From [Eubacterium] infirmum (GTDB taxonomy: Bacteria > Bacillota > Clostridia > Peptostreptococcales > Anaerovoracaceae), in assembly GCA_900450455.1 (NCBI GenBank), contig UGGN01000001.1, positions 1 through 64,000 on the forward strand: DNA of 64,000 nt. The letters run 5' to 3'. Position 1 is the stretch's first letter; every line of letters begins with the position of its first letter. A model generated the notes under the pieces. That model ran no database searches and had not been told where the DNA came from. It saw only the letters and a list, made by a program, of their open reading frames with translations. The position numbers and the translations under genes are program-made. Below, piece after piece: positions 32,773-43,154 of the stretch.

Positions 32773-33621
32773 CTACTTGCTGTAGTCGTAGAAACCTTCT
32801 CCGCTCTTGCGACCGAGCTTGCCGCCTCTTACCATCTTTCTTAGAAGTGGGTGAGGTCTATACTTTGTATCGCCAAATTCTGTGTAAAGAACTTCCATGA
32901 TTGCCAGGCAAACGTCCAGTCCAATTAAGTCACCCAGTTCTAGAGGTCCCATTGGATGGTTTGCACCAAGCTTCATAGCAGAGTCGATACCCTTTGCATC
33001 AGCAACGCCGTCAGCTAGGATTCCGATACCTTCGTTGATCATTGGAATAAGGATTCTGTTAACAACGAATCCAGGAGCCTCTGCAACCTCTACAGGAGTC
33101 TTGCCAAGCTTCTCTGCAAGCTCAACGATTGTCTTGTTTGTCTCAGCTGATGTTGTTAGTCCGTTGATAATCTCAACAAGCTTCATTGCTGGAACAGGGT
33201 TGAAGAAGTGCATTCCGATAACCTTGTCAGCTCTCTTTGTTGCTGCTGCAATCTCTGTGATTGAAAGCGATGATGTGTTTGTTGCGATGATGCAATCCGG
33301 CTTTACCAGCTCATCAAGCTCAGCAAATAGAGCCTTCTTAGCTTCCATATCCTCTGTAGCAGCTTCGATGATAAGGTCAGCATCCTTGATAACCTCAAGC
33401 TCTGTAGCTCCTGTAATACGTCCAAGAATAGCAGCCTTATCTTCTTCTGTAATCTTTTCCTTAGCTACCATCTTAGATAGGTTCTTCTCAACAGTTGCCA
33501 TACCCTTGTCGATTGAGCTCTGACGTCTAGCTCTCATTACTACTTCGTAGCCATTCTGTGCAAGTACCTGAATAATGCCGGCACCCATTGTGCCTGTACC
33601 TAAAACACCAATCTTTTTCAT
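32773..33621 (-). CDS. hbd: 3-hydroxybutyryl-CoA dehydrogenase (282 aa)
   Basis: NAD(P)-binding Rossmann domain [20 protein letters not shown] at the N-terminus; [13 protein letters not shown] and [18 protein letters not shown] with the catalytic histidine; [19 protein letters not shown]; and a helical C-terminal domain with [15 protein letters not shown]. It catalyses acetoacetyl-CoA to 3-hydroxybutyryl-CoA in butyrate-type fermentation. No other butyrate genes are adjacent; it has its own terminator, so it is probably monocistronic. Confidence 0.93.
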   Translation of the reverse strand: MKKIGVLGTGTMGAGIIQVLAQNGYEVVMRARRQSSIDKGMATVEKNLSKMVAKEKITEEDKAAILGRITGATELEVIKDADLIIEAATEDMEAKKALFAELDELVKPDCIIATNTSSLSITEIAAATKRADKVIGMHFFNPVPAMKLVEIINGLTTSAETNKTIVELAEKLGKTPVEVAEAPGFVVNRILIPMINEGIGILADGVADAKGIDSAMKLGANHPMGPLELGDLIGLDVCLAIMEVLYTEFGDTKYRPHPLLRKMVRGGKLGRKSGEGFYDYSK

Positions 33622-33777
33622 TGTAACCCTCCTGTGTGGATATTAAATAATATAATTCACTCACTTGGTAATTTTGTTAAAAAATTAACCTTTATACAAT
33701 ATATTATAACACACTCGAAAATAATGTAAACCTTAAAATTTACAAATAAGCACTCAAAGTCTCATTTTATTTTCTTT

Positions 33778-34851
33778 TTATATTAGGAACTCGATTGATT
33801 GCGTCATTTGCAAAAACGCAACAAGCTCACCGATATCCTCAGCGTCGTTTGTATCTAGTTCCACAGCGAAGCTTTCGCACTCAAGAGCAGCAAAATGCTC
33901 ATCTCTCTCCCTGTTTAGAAGTAGCTGGAGTGATCCGTCCTCGTCACATCCATCAAAAGAAGGAGTCATCAAATCCTCATATGCTTCTCTTCCCCCGATG
34001 CAGATTCTTAAGCATTCATTATCCAAGCTTGGTGACGGCATCTGTATCTGCCTGTGTGAAGCTCTGATATCAGGTCTTGCAAACCATTTTGCAATTTCCT
34101 CATATTCCTTCTGCCAACTTTCTACAATAATTCCCTTATTCTCAAATTCTATCATCCTAGATGCAATTAAAGGTAGATTTGTATCCCACTCCGGTGCTGA
34201 AATACAGTCGTAAAATCCCCTAATGTAGGCCTCAACATCAGCACCCATGAGCTTAAGAATGAAAATGACCGGTTCTGTGTTCGCAAGGTATGAAGGATCT
34301 GTACTATGTGAAACCTCTATCTTAGTATACTCATTTTCAAAAGCATCCTCTTTGATTGTTCGGCTTCTTTCTGAATATATTACGCAGATTTCCGGGCTAA
34401 TCTTGGCTTTATTTGCCTGAGATGTAACGAAATGCTTGGCAACGCTATACGCACATCTAAGCTCAAGGCTCTCCTCCATAATAGAAACTGCCAAAAGCGC
34501 AACTGTTTTATTCTCTAGTCTTCTCAAAACCGAGGCGTAATCACTAATAGAAAAATTGAGTGGCATAAAAACGATTTCAGGATACCCTTCCTTAGGATCA
34601 AAAAGATCTATTACTGCTTTAATAGATGCCCTCTCTTCTCTTCCCGCAACCACGAGAATTACTTCATAAGTCTGAGTAAGAGTTGATACATATTCGTTAT
34701 ATGTTTCGATTTTGGCCTCATCCTTCTTGTGTATACAGTCACTAAGCCATTGCATCGCCCAAATCTTGTCAAGCGCTGGGTTTGCAATATCGTTAGCCCT
34801 CCTAATCTCCTCTGCACTATATGTTTTGTTATTCTTAATGTTTATTCTCAT
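33778..34851 (-). CDS. Degenerate glucose-6-phosphate-isomerase-like protein (357 aa)
   Basis: No strong signature, but the order of elements resembles PGI. VILVVAGREERASIKAVIDL stands where PGI has its IGIGGSxLG loop; SDYASVLRRLENKTVALLAV resembles its second SIS part; and TDPSYLANTEPVIFILKLMG resembles the PGI motif RYSVLTPVGLLP. The glycine loop and the catalytic Glu/His/Lys stretches are lost, so catalysis is unlikely. GGAGG lies before the ATG. It follows an XRE regulator by 22 nt. The PGI relation is inference. Confidence 0.45.
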   Translation of the reverse strand: MRINIKNNKTYSAEEIRRANDIANPALDKIWAMQWLSDCIHKKDEAKIETYNEYVSTLTQTYEVILVVAGREERASIKAVIDLFDPKEGYPEIVFMPLNFSISDYASVLRRLENKTVALLAVSIMEESLELRCAYSVAKHFVTSQANKAKISPEICVIYSERSRTIKEDAFENEYTKIEVSHSTDPSYLANTEPVIFILKLMGADVEAYIRGFYDCISAPEWDTNLPLIASRMIEFENKGIIVESWQKEYEEIAKWFARPDIRASHRQIQMPSPSLDNECLRICIGGREAYEDLMTPSFDGCDEDGSLQLLLNRERDEHFAALECESFAVELDTNDAEDIGELVAFLQMTQSIEFLI

Positions 34852-34873
34852 TCTTTTCCTCCACTCCGAATGA

Positions 34874-35317
34874 CTACTCGGAGCTTTTATTTGTCATTCG
34901 TATCATGGAATTTACTGCATCTATTAGGTTCATTAGCTGTTCGTCATCCAGCCTTTCCGTAAGTTCCATTAGTTTTGCTTCTGACAATCTGCGCTTTTGA
35001 GCACTGCCGGCGTCCTTTCCCTCTATGGCATTGACGTTCTGACGCCTTTTATATCCACGTGATTCCTCGACCACAGCCTTTGAGCTATGATCATATCCGT
35101 TTATCAGGTAGTCTATCCCTACATCAAAATACTGAGCTATATGATACAGATTGCTTAGCTTCGTTCCGTATATACCCGACTCAATATTTCTCATAGTCTT
35201 GTCTGAAAGCTCAAGAAGTTCGCCCAGTTTTTCGCGTGTTATATCACGCTTTTCTCGTAAGTTTCTAATCCTCTTTCCTACCTCTGCATTGTTGATTTCT
35301 TTGAATCTATCGCTCAT
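34874..35317 (-). CDS. XRE-family regulator (147 aa)
   Basis: Start at 35317, 8 nt after GGGGAG. Residues about 10-65 are a Cro/C1-type HTH (IRNLREKRDITREKLGELL, SDKTMRNIESGIYGTKLSNL). The rest is a charged linker and a C-terminal helical tail (LMELTERLDDEQLMNLIDAV). It lies in an operon with the PGI-like gene and diverges from another XRE gene. Tandem operators lie between them. Confidence 0.82.
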   Translation of the reverse strand: MSDRFKEINNAEVGKRIRNLREKRDITREKLGELLELSDKTMRNIESGIYGTKLSNLYHIAQYFDVGIDYLINGYDHSSKAVVEESRGYKRRQNVNAIEGKDAGSAQKRRLSEAKLMELTERLDDEQLMNLIDAVNSMIRMTNKSSE

Positions 35318-35379
35318 CAAGCTTTCTCCCCACAAAATAGTATCACTTTTATTTTATGGGTATTGAAATACATCTTAAA

Positions 35380-35415
35380 GGAAGCTGGGTTTCCTGTTTC
35401 GGAAGTTTAACTTCC
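35380..35415. promoter_or_regulatory. Two tandem 15-bp operators between divergent XRE genes
   Basis: GGAAGCTGGGTTTCC (35380-35394) and GGAAGTTTAACTTCC (35401-35415) share GGAAG and TTCC ends. The second is a perfect palindrome around one central base. Their centres are 21 bp apart, two helical turns, so dimers would bind the same face. They are probable sites for one of the two XRE proteins. Confidence 0.6.
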
Positions 35416-35444
35416 TTTTCATGGCGTACGTATTGTTGTATAAT
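35416..35444 (+). promoter_or_regulatory. Promoter of the rightward XRE gene
   Basis: TTTTCA (35416-35421) and TATAAT (35439-35444) are spaced 17 nt. The second operator abuts the -35, a position that could repress or activate. Confidence 0.5.
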
Positions 35445-35516
35445 TCAAATAGTTAAGTCTCTGGTGTCGTTATACATTTGATACAATGCAAAAAATCAAT
35501 ACTATAAGGAGTATCT

Positions 35517-35798
35517 ATGGACTATTTGGAATTCAACTTCAAGGTTTGCAACAACCTGCGGCTGCTCAGATCAGCCACAAGCATGTCCCAACACGCAATA
35601 GCATCGGCACTTGGCATAAGTCGCTCCTCTTACGGCGCAATTGAAGCGGGTAGACAGACATTAAGCCTCTATCACGCAATAAAGCTTTCTGAAATCTTCA
35701 GAGTCAACTGTGATAAACTCTGGTCAGACGATTTACAGAAAACAATATTCAACGATTTGCGCGAATCAAGTTTCTTCAAATCGAGCAAATCCGGTTAA
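35517..35798 (+). CDS. Small XRE-family regulator (93 aa)
   Basis: A nearly bare Cro/C1 HTH: VCNNLRLLRSATSMSQHAIA then LGISRSSYGAIEAGRQTLSL. AAGGAG lies 6 nt before the ATG. It ends a few bases before the convergent prfB stop, with no clear terminator between them. It probably acts on the tandem operators upstream. Confidence 0.8.
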   Translation: MDYLEFNFKVCNNLRLLRSATSMSQHAIASALGISRSSYGAIEAGRQTLSLYHAIKLSEIFRVNCDKLWSDDLQKTIFNDLRESSFFKSSKSG

Positions 35799-35808
35799 TC
35801 AAAGCGAT

Positions 35809-36916
35809 TTAACTTTGAATTCTGGCTTTCAGCAACTCATTTATAAAGTAGTCTATGTCGCCATCCATGACAGATGCGACATTTCCTACTTCAGTACCCG
35901 TTCTATGGTCTTTAACCATAGTGTACGGTTGAAAAACGTAGGATCTAATCTGAGAACCCCAAGTAATCTGTGAAAAATCGCCCTTTAATTCGGCAAGATT
36001 TTCCTTGTGCTCTCTTTCGGCGAGCTCGGTTAGTTTTGATGCGAGAATTCTCATCGCAACCTCACGATTCTGGTGCTGGCTTCTCTCGTTTTGGCATGTA
36101 ACTACTATGTTAGTAGGCAGATGTGTGATTCTTATCGCAGAATCCGTTGTGTTTACATGCTGTCCACCGGCACCGGTTGACCTATAGGTGTCTATTCTCA
36201 AATCCTGAGGATTTATTTCAATGTTAAAATCTTCGTCCATCTCCGGCATAACCTCAACTGATGAGAATGATGTCTGCCTCTTTCCTGCTGCATTAAACGG
36301 TGAAATTCTAACAAGTCTATGCACTCCATTCTCTCTTCTGAGATATCCGTATGCATTTTCCCCGTCGATTATCATCGTACAACTTTTAATTCCCGCCTCA
36401 GCGTCATCCTGAAGATCTACAATTTTGACTGCATAGCCGTGCTTGTCTGCCCATCTGGTATACATGCGCATAAGCATCTGCGCCCAGTCCATGGCATCGA
36501 CACCACCGGTTCCGGCGTGAATTGAAAGAATCGCGCTGTTGTGGTCGTACTTTCCGTCCAGTAGGAGTTTGAGTCTAAAAGTCTCAGCATCCTTACGCAG
36601 TTCATCAAAAGACTCCACCACCGCCATCGCCTCGTCTTCATCCTCTAGCTCCTCTGCAATTTCAACCATTTCAGAGATATCCTCAAAGCCTGAGCTAAGC
36701 CTGTCATACTCATTTACGGTACTCTCGAGAGTCTTTTTCTTTTTGAGCAAGCTTTGCGCCTTGTCGGGGGCATCCCAAAAGTCGCTTTGCTCACTTTGTT
36801 TATTCATTGAATCTATCTTCGCCCTGAGACCTGCGAGGTCAAAGGGACTCACCTGCCTCTTTGAGCCTTGCTTCAGCCTTCGGTAAATCCATCTTTACCA
36901 TATCAAGCATCAACAT
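35809..36916 (-). CDS. prfB: Peptide chain release factor 2 with programmed +1 frameshift (368 aa)
   Basis: Stop-codon release at UGA/UAA. The first frame starts at ATG 36916, 5 nt after GAGGAGAGG, and runs 25 codons to UGA at 36841-36839. The slippery CUU (36844-36842) precedes UGA-C, and an SD-like AGGTGAG lies just upstream: the classic RF2 autoregulatory shift. The second frame carries the SPF anticodon-like tripeptide (RISPFNAAG) and GGQ (GAGGQHVNTTDSAIRI). Total length fits the family. It lies 44 nt downstream of secA, in the same direction. Confidence 0.95.
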
Positions 36917-36960
36917 TGAATCCTCTCCTCTCTGTGCTTAAATCTGTTCCGAGAACCTAT

Positions 36961-39753
36961 TTATTCTCTGCCGGCCATATCCTTCTTCATGCAGCAGTTC
37001 TTGTACTTCTTACCGCTTCCACATGGGCACGGATCGTTTCTGCCTATCTTTGGACTTTCTCTTCTTACTGTCTCCTGCTTATGCTCTCTTTTCTCTCTAT
37101 ACTGATTAGGCTCACCGCTCTGTGGTTCTTCATCATGATACTCTAACTTACTTGCAGTCATGCTACCGCCTGTAACGGATTTACGCTCAGCCTTTGTGTC
37201 GATAGAAACATTATAGCAATATCTTACCGTATCCTCCTGAATAGCTCCAATCATCTGCTCGAACATATCAAAGCCTTCCTTACCGTATTCAGCGGCAGGA
37301 TCCTGCTGACCGATAGCTCTTAGACCGATACCGGACTTAAGCTGATCCATAGCATCAATGTGATCCATCCAGAGGCTGTCAACAACTCTGAGAAGTATAA
37401 CTCGCTCGATTTCACGCATGTGCTCTGCACCGATTTCCTCTTCCTTCTTAGTGTAGAGTTCATCCAGCTGTGCACATATATCATCAACAAGTGACTCTTG
37501 AGTCATATCTCTAAGCTCATCAGCGCTGTAATCCACTCTCATATCAAAGTTTGGAATTAACTTGTTCAGATTACGTTTCATCTCAGCGAAATTCCACTCC
37601 TCAGGGAACTTGCTGTCCATGGTCGACGGTCCTATGATTGCAGCAACAAGGCCATCTTTCATATTCATGATGTCACTGCGAATGTCTTCACCGAAGAGTA
37701 CCTTTCTTCTCTCACCGTAGATAATCGTTCTCTGCTTATTCATTACGTTGTCGTACTGGAGAACGTATTTTCTGATGCCGAAGTTCTTGCCCTCAACCTT
37801 CTTCTGCGCATTTTCAATTCTTCTTGAGAGAACGTTTGCCTCAAGAGGCTCGTCTTCTGCAAGGCCAAATCTACTAACGATATTCTGCATCATCTCTCCA
37901 CCGAAGCGGCGCATCAAATCGTCCTCAAGTGAGATAAAGAACTGAGTTGTACCAGGGTCACCCTGTCTACCGGCTCTTCCTCGCAACTGGTTATCTATAC
38001 GTCTTGACTCATGTCTTTCACTACCTAGAATACAAAGGCCACCAAGCTCTACTACCTGCTCATGCTCAGGCTGTCTCTCAGCCTTATATTTCTCGTGGAG
38101 CTCAGCAAACTTTTGTCTGGCTGCATTTAGCTCCTTGTCATCGCTCTTTACAAAGCTTGTCGCAAATAAAATCTGCTCATCTGTATAGCCAAGTTTTTTC
38201 AACTCGCGCTTTGCTTCAAACTCAGGGTTACCACCGAGGATAATATCCGTACCTCTACCTGCCATATTGGTTGCGATAGTTACCTGCCCGAGCCTACCTG
38301 CTTCAGCAACGATTTCCGCTTCTCGCTCGTGCTGTTTAGCATTTAAAACATTGTGCTTAACACCCTTCTTTGTTAAAAGCTTGCTCAAAAGCTCAGATTT
38401 TTCGATTGAAATTGTACCTACAAGCACCGGCTGTCCTGTTGCGTGAACCTCTGCAACCTTGTCAGCAAGAGCCTTGTACTTTCCATTTTCCTTTAGGTAA
38501 ACAGAATCCGGAAGGTCTTCTCTCATAGGTGGCTTATTCGTTGGAACTACAACTACGTCCATGTTGTAGATATCACGGAATTCCTCTTCTTCTGTCTTCG
38601 CAGTACCGGTCATACCCGAGAGCTTGTTATACATACGGAAGTAGTTTTGAAGTGTTATAGTAGCCATTGTCTTTGATTCAGATCTAACCGATACGTGCTC
38701 CTTAGCCTCTATCGCCTGGTGCAGACCGTTGCTGAATCGTCTTCCGACCATTAGACGACCGGTGAACTCATCGACAATCAAAATTTCTCCGTCGCTAACT
38801 ATATAGTCAACATCTCTCTCCATGATGTTGTGGGCCTTCAAAGCCTGAAGAACATGGTGGTTAATCTCCATATTCTCAGGATCACCGAAGTTCTCAACTC
38901 CAAAAAACGCTTCGGCCTTGCTTACGCCGGCATCCGTCAAAGAAACCTGCTTGTCTTTTTCATCTACGACAAAATCGCCTGTAGGATTTGCATCCTTCTC
39001 GTCAATTTGCTCTCCTCTCGTGAGGGTCTTAACAAATCGATCCGCCTTTTGATATAGGTCTGTGGACTTGTCGCCCTGTCCCGATATAATCAAAGGTGTT
39101 CTCGCCTCATCGATAAGTATGGAGTCGACCTCGTCTATGATTGCATAGTTTAACTTACGCTGTAAAAGTTCTTCCTGATAGATAACCATGTTGTCTCTCA
39201 GGTAGTCAAAACCGAATTCATTGTTTGTTCCGTAAGTGATGTCGCAGTTATATGCATCCTTTCTCTCCTCACCGGTTATGCTGTTGATAACACAGCCTAC
39301 GGTGAGTCCAAGGAAGGTGTAAAGTTTACCCATCCACTCCGCGTCACGCTTTGCCAGGTAGTCGTTGACTGTAACTACGTGCACACCTTCACCTGAAAGC
39401 GCGTTTAGGTATACAGGAAGTGTAGCCATCAAAGTCTTACCTTCACCTGTCTTCATCTCAGCTATACGACCTTGATGAAGAACAATACCACCTATAATCT
39501 GTACGTGAAAGTGTTTCATTCCGAGGCTTCTAACCGCAGCCTCACGGCAAACGGCGAAGGCTTCAGGCAAAAGGTCATCCATAGTTTCACCCTCTGCAAG
39601 TCTTCCCTTAAATTCATCTGTCTTAGCGCGAAGTTCATCATCGCTAAGTTTGGAAGTTTCCTCGTCTAGGGCTTCAACCTTATCCGCGATTTTTTCAAGC
39701 TTCTTGACTTCCTTCGCATTAAGGTTGCCAAATATTTTTTCCATTAGGCTCAT
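36961..39753 (-). CDS. secA: Preprotein translocase ATPase SecA (930 aa)
   Basis: This motor drives protein export through SecYEG. Walker [16 protein letters not shown]-type [19 protein letters not shown]; second nucleotide domain with [16 protein letters not shown] and [13 protein letters not shown]; a long helical scaffold; and a C-terminal zinc-binding SEC-C tail [13 protein letters not shown]. The ATG overlaps the stop of the CNNM/CorC-like gene (ATGA), with AAGGGG upstream. Confidence 0.97.
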   Translation of the reverse strand: MSLMEKIFGNLNAKEVKKLEKIADKVEALDEETSKLSDDELRAKTDEFKGRLAEGETMDDLLPEAFAVCREAAVRSLGMKHFHVQIIGGIVLHQGRIAEMKTGEGKTLMATLPVYLNALSGEGVHVVTVNDYLAKRDAEWMGKLYTFLGLTVGCVINSITGEERKDAYNCDITYGTNNEFGFDYLRDNMVIYQEELLQRKLNYAIIDEVDSILIDEARTPLIISGQGDKSTDLYQKADRFVKTLTRGEQIDEKDANPTGDFVVDEKDKQVSLTDAGVSKAEAFFGVENFGDPENMEINHHVLQALKAHNIMERDVDYIVSDGEILIVDEFTGRLMVGRRFSNGLHQAIEAKEHVSVRSESKTMATITLQNYFRMYNKLSGMTGTAKTEEEEFRDIYNMDVVVVPTNKPPMREDLPDSVYLKENGKYKALADKVAEVHATGQPVLVGTISIEKSELLSKLLTKKGVKHNVLNAKQHEREAEIVAEAGRLGQVTIATNMAGRGTDIILGGNPEFEAKRELKKLGYTDEQILFATSFVKSDDKELNAARQKFAELHEKYKAERQPEHEQVVELGGLCILGSERHESRRIDNQLRGRAGRQGDPGTTQFFISLEDDLMRRFGGEMMQNIVSRFGLAEDEPLEANVLSRRIENAQKKVEGKNFGIRKYVLQYDNVMNKQRTIIYGERRKVLFGEDIRSDIMNMKDGLVAAIIGPSTMDSKFPEEWNFAEMKRNLNKLIPNFDMRVDYSADELRDMTQESLVDDICAQLDELYTKKEEEIGAEHMREIERVILLRVVDSLWMDHIDAMDQLKSGIGLRAIGQQDPAAEYGKEGFDMFEQMIGAIQEDTVRYCYNVSIDTKAERKSVTGGSMTASKLEYHDEEPQSGEPNQYREKREHKQETVRRESPKIGRNDPCPCGSGKKYKNCCMKKDMAGRE

Positions 39754-41036
39754 TTCTTTTCCCCTTCTCCGGCGCCTTCATCGAGGTCCTCGACTCTTAT
39801 TGTTAGCTCAAGCGCCTTTCTATCATCTGCTTTTGTTACTATTGCTTTAAATATCTTCTTACCGGCCACATATTCAAAACGGTCGCCTCTACGCGGCAGT
39901 TTATCAAGCTGTAGAGCGGCCCATCCGTTCACTGTAGTCGCATCTATTTCGGCTTCCTCGCCGAAATAGTCCATCATCTTCTCAAAGTTCGCTGAACCGA
40001 GCACTCTATAGCTTCCATTTTGCTGCAAGGTTATCTCCCTCATAGCCACTGTGTCGCTCTCGTCGTATATCTCACCGACAAGTTCTTCAATGATATCCTC
40101 AGATGTTACTATACCCTCAGTTCCACCATATTCATCAACTATAATCGCCATTCTGCACTTGTTTTCCTGTAGCTTTCTTAACAGGTCAACAGCCTTCATT
40201 GAACCGGCAACATAAATTACCGGTTTAACCATATTAACTATGCCGGCACCACGCTTATATACATAGTTGTGAAAATCTTTTTGATTTAGGACACCAATTA
40301 TGCGATCCAGTTCATCCTCATATACCGGAAGTCTCGAAAATCCGGTCTTTCGGAATATCTCATCGACTTCTTCTTCAGGCGTTTCAACCTCGACAGCCTG
40401 TATATTTACACGCGGTGTCAAAATATCTTGAGCCTCAAGTTCCCTGAAACTTATTGCGTTTTGAATCATCTCGTTTTGTTCTTTATCAATACCTCCCGTG
40501 ACGAAGGCTTCATCGACTATAGTTACGAGCTCGTCCTCCGTTATGCTGGGCGCAACTTCAGTCTTAAATATCACTGAAAGCAGCTTTTTCCACTGTGCAA
40601 AAATCCAGTTTATCGGAGTGAGGATTATTCTCAGCAAATTTATAGCCGGTGCAGCAAATGCGGCAAATTTCTCCGGATGTTCCTTCGCAAGGCTCTTCGG
40701 AGTAATCTCGCCGAATATTAGAACAGTAAGAGTTGTAACTATCGTCGAAATCGTTGCGCCATATTGCCCGTAGAGGTTCATGAACAAAACCGTAGCGACC
40801 GCTGTACTTGCAATGTTTACAAGATTGTTTCCGACTAGAATCGTCGAAAGCAGATTGTCATAGTTCTGTTCAAGTGCCAAAACTCTTTTCGCACTTGGAT
40901 TGCCCGCATCGGCCTTATTTTTTATTCGTATTCTATTTAGTGAAGTAAACGCCGTTTCCGTCGCGGAAAAAAAGGCGGAGCAAAGCAGTAATACTATAAT
41001 TCCTATTACTGATGACGTTATACCGTGGCTTCCCAT
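39750..41036 (-). CDS. CNNM/CorC-like hemolysin-family membrane protein (428 aa)
   Basis: DUF21 membrane domain at about 1-190 ([35 protein letters not shown]). A CBS pair follows at about 205-330 ([40 protein letters not shown]), then a CorC/HlyC C-terminal domain ([14 protein letters not shown]). Such proteins are linked to magnesium or cobalt efflux. Start at 41036, 4 nt after AGGGAGAG. Translationally coupled to secA. Confidence 0.88.
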   Translation of the reverse strand: MGSHGITSSVIGIIVLLLCSAFFSATETAFTSLNRIRIKNKADAGNPSAKRVLALEQNYDNLLSTILVGNNLVNIASTAVATVLFMNLYGQYGATISTIVTTLTVLIFGEITPKSLAKEHPEKFAAFAAPAINLLRIILTPINWIFAQWKKLLSVIFKTEVAPSITEDELVTIVDEAFVTGGIDKEQNEMIQNAISFRELEAQDILTPRVNIQAVEVETPEEEVDEIFRKTGFSRLPVYEDELDRIIGVLNQKDFHNYVYKRGAGIVNMVKPVIYVAGSMKAVDLLRKLQENKCRMAIIVDEYGGTEGIVTSEDIIEELVGEIYDESDTVAMREITLQQNGSYRVLGSANFEKMMDYFGEEAEIDATTVNGWAALQLDKLPRRGDRFEYVAGKKIFKAIVTKADDRKALELTIRVEDLDEGAGEGEKK

Positions 41037-41209
41037 ATTTCTCTCCCTAAATCTCAAAGTGAGCCCACTCGCCCAATTTACCCGATAATTCTATCATATA
41101 AATGTGAAAAAATAAAGGAGATAGCCCCAAAAATCAATGTGTTTTCAAAAAGCTCAAAACAATGTATAATATGCTTATCTAAAACGAACTTATCTGCATG
41201 GAGGTCAGC

Positions 41210-42178
41210 ATGTCAACTAAGATAGAACTTCTAAAATTTTTAGATGAAAACTACGGTTCTTTTGTTTCAGGCGAATGCCTTGCCCAAACATTGGGCATTT
41301 CTCGAGCTGCCGTTAATAAGGCTGCCTCTGCTCTCAAAAAGTCCGGCTACAAGATACTGAGCAGACCAAGCCAAGGCTATAAGTTACTTGAGAAAATCGA
41401 CATTCTCACCGAAGAATCCATCGGTTCTAAGATAAACGAGGATTGCAAACTCATAGTTTTTGACGAGATTGACTCGACAAATAACTTTGCACATTCCTTG
41501 CCGGCATCAGATGTTCCGCAGGTAATAGTAGCAAACAGTCAGACCGCAGGCAAAGGCAGGCTCGGAAGAAGCTTTATGTCGCCATCTGACAACGGAATTT
41601 ATCTAACTGTGGCCTTTAGTCCAAGCTTTGATCTCAATAAATCACCTTTCATAACCATGGCATCTGCGCTAGCGGTTTGCAAGGCGCTTGAGAGCGTTTG
41701 CGAAATAAGTCCTAAGATAAAGTGGGTCAATGACATTTTCTACAAGAACAAGAAGGTATGCGGTATCCTAAGCGAGGCACAGACTAACCTTGAGACAGGC
41801 CGAATCGATAAGCTGATCATCGGAATCGGAATAAACTGTTTTCCAAGCAAATTTCCTGATGAAATTGCCGATATTGCCGGGAGCATCGCAGATGAGGCGG
41901 GAGCATTTTCAAGAAGTGCACTTGCCGGTGCTGTAGCAGATAATATTCTTGCCATGATTAAAAAATTTCCAAACACGCACTTCCTTCCTGAGTACAGAAG
42001 AAAGTGCTTCATCCTCGGTAAGAACATCTACGTACACACAATTGCTGACGGTAAACGCATCAAAGCACGCGCCCTCGACATCGACGACAAGGGCGGACTT
42101 GTTGTAGAGTACATGGAAGGTTTGAGAATGAGAGAGATAGAAACTCTATCTTCGGGTGAGGTTTCCATAAGGCAATAG
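41210..42178 (+). CDS. birA: Bifunctional biotin ligase / biotin operon repressor BirA (322 aa)
   Basis: An N-terminal winged helix (GECLAQTLGISRAAVNKAAS) makes it the repressor type. The ligase domain follows with FDEIDSTNNFAHSL, ANSQTAGKGRLGRSFMSP (biotinyl-AMP loop GRGRxGR-like), IKWVNDIFYKNKKVCGILSE and GIGINC. A C-terminal SH3-like domain is present. Start at 41210, 5 nt after GGAGG. It attaches biotin to carboxylases. No biotin synthesis genes are near. Confidence 0.93.
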   Translation: MSTKIELLKFLDENYGSFVSGECLAQTLGISRAAVNKAASALKKSGYKILSRPSQGYKLLEKIDILTEESIGSKINEDCKLIVFDEIDSTNNFAHSLPASDVPQVIVANSQTAGKGRLGRSFMSPSDNGIYLTVAFSPSFDLNKSPFITMASALAVCKALESVCEISPKIKWVNDIFYKNKKVCGILSEAQTNLETGRIDKLIIGIGINCFPSKFPDEIADIAGSIADEAGAFSRSALAGAVADNILAMIKKFPNTHFLPEYRRKCFILGKNIYVHTIADGKRIKARALDIDDKGGLVVEYMEGLRMREIETLSSGEVSIRQ

Positions 42179-42287
42179 TGTGGATACAGATTTTGATATA
42201 GCAGAAACACCATATAATACAAGTATTATATATCGCAAATCGACGATTCTCATAAGCCTTGAATTTCAGCCGAATTACGTCAACTAT

Positions 42288-42320
42288 AAAGACCGATTCA
42301 GTCTAAATCGGTCTTTTGAT
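42288..42320. terminator. Bidirectional terminator between birA and the sortase gene
   Basis: AAAGACCGATT / AATCGGTCTTT arms with a 7-nt loop, followed by TTGATTTTT. Confidence 0.85.
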
Positions 42321-42343
42321 TTTTCCCTATAATCCTTGATAAA

Positions 42344-43138
42344 CTACTTGCTTTCACCTGTCTTTTCTACGAGCTTTCCCCAAACAACAATTCTGTCATC
42401 GCCCGGATCATATGTACATGTACTTAGCATAACAATCTTGTCATCAGGTGTCACATCGACTGTTCCCTTATAGCCTGCGAGCTCGTTTTTGCTGAGTATG
42501 TTGTTGATATATGCTTCTTTTGTTGCTACATCGCCCTCGGCAATATTCAGGTTATATATCGACTCGTTTGTCGCTTTCACATTTGCCGCACCGAAAATCT
42601 CCAGCTTATAGTTTTTCTCAGGTGTATAAATATCGATAATCTTGTGCTTCTTATAATACTTTTCGTCCTCAAAATACTTTCCGAGACTGTTGAACATACT
42701 ATCATCCAGCATTCTGTGACCGTAAACTATGGTCAAAAAGCTATTAAACGGATTCTTAATGTTACTGTCTATGAAGATTGAGCCCTTACGGCTGTACTCT
42801 CCTGTCATGATGTGATGGAGGTAGTAGTCGTTATCGCTTCCCTGCATTATAGGGTAGTTTATGACTGTACCCTTGGATCTGATCCAGCCCTTGACATTCT
42901 TACTTATCTTAGATAAAGCATCCCAGTTAATATTGAGGTCCTTCTCTTCCTTGTCAACAGATTCTCCGACCCCCGCAATTTGTGCAAGCTTGTCATAGGC
43001 AACCGTACCCTTGTGATATTCCATATAAATAGTAAAAACCTTGTAGCCACTGAAAATCATGACGCAAAGTAGTGCAAGCATTACAAGTCTGTAAAGCCAT
43101 GTACCAAGCCCGGCTTTTTTCTTTTCTTTTTTGCTCAT
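42344..43138 (-). CDS. srtB: Class B sortase (264 aa)
   Basis: Membrane transpeptidase anchoring surface proteins. One N-terminal membrane segment (LYRLVMLALLCVMIFSGYKV). Catalytic His in FLTIVYGHRMLDDSMF, Cys in MLSTCTYDPGDDRIVVWG, and the Arg just after. The extra helix between the strands (YFEDEKYYKKHKIIDIYTP) is typical of class B. It lies after the cobC-like gene and before a terminator. No obvious sortase substrate is in the window. Confidence 0.9.
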   Translation of the reverse strand: MSKKEKKKAGLGTWLYRLVMLALLCVMIFSGYKVFTIYMEYHKGTVAYDKLAQIAGVGESVDKEEKDLNINWDALSKISKNVKGWIRSKGTVINYPIMQGSDNDYYLHHIMTGEYSRKGSIFIDSNIKNPFNSFLTIVYGHRMLDDSMFNSLGKYFEDEKYYKKHKIIDIYTPEKNYKLEIFGAANVKATNESIYNLNIAEGDVATKEAYINNILSKNELAGYKGTVDVTPDDKIVMLSTCTYDPGDDRIVVWGKLVEKTGESK

Positions 43139-43154
43139 ATCATCCTCTCAATCC

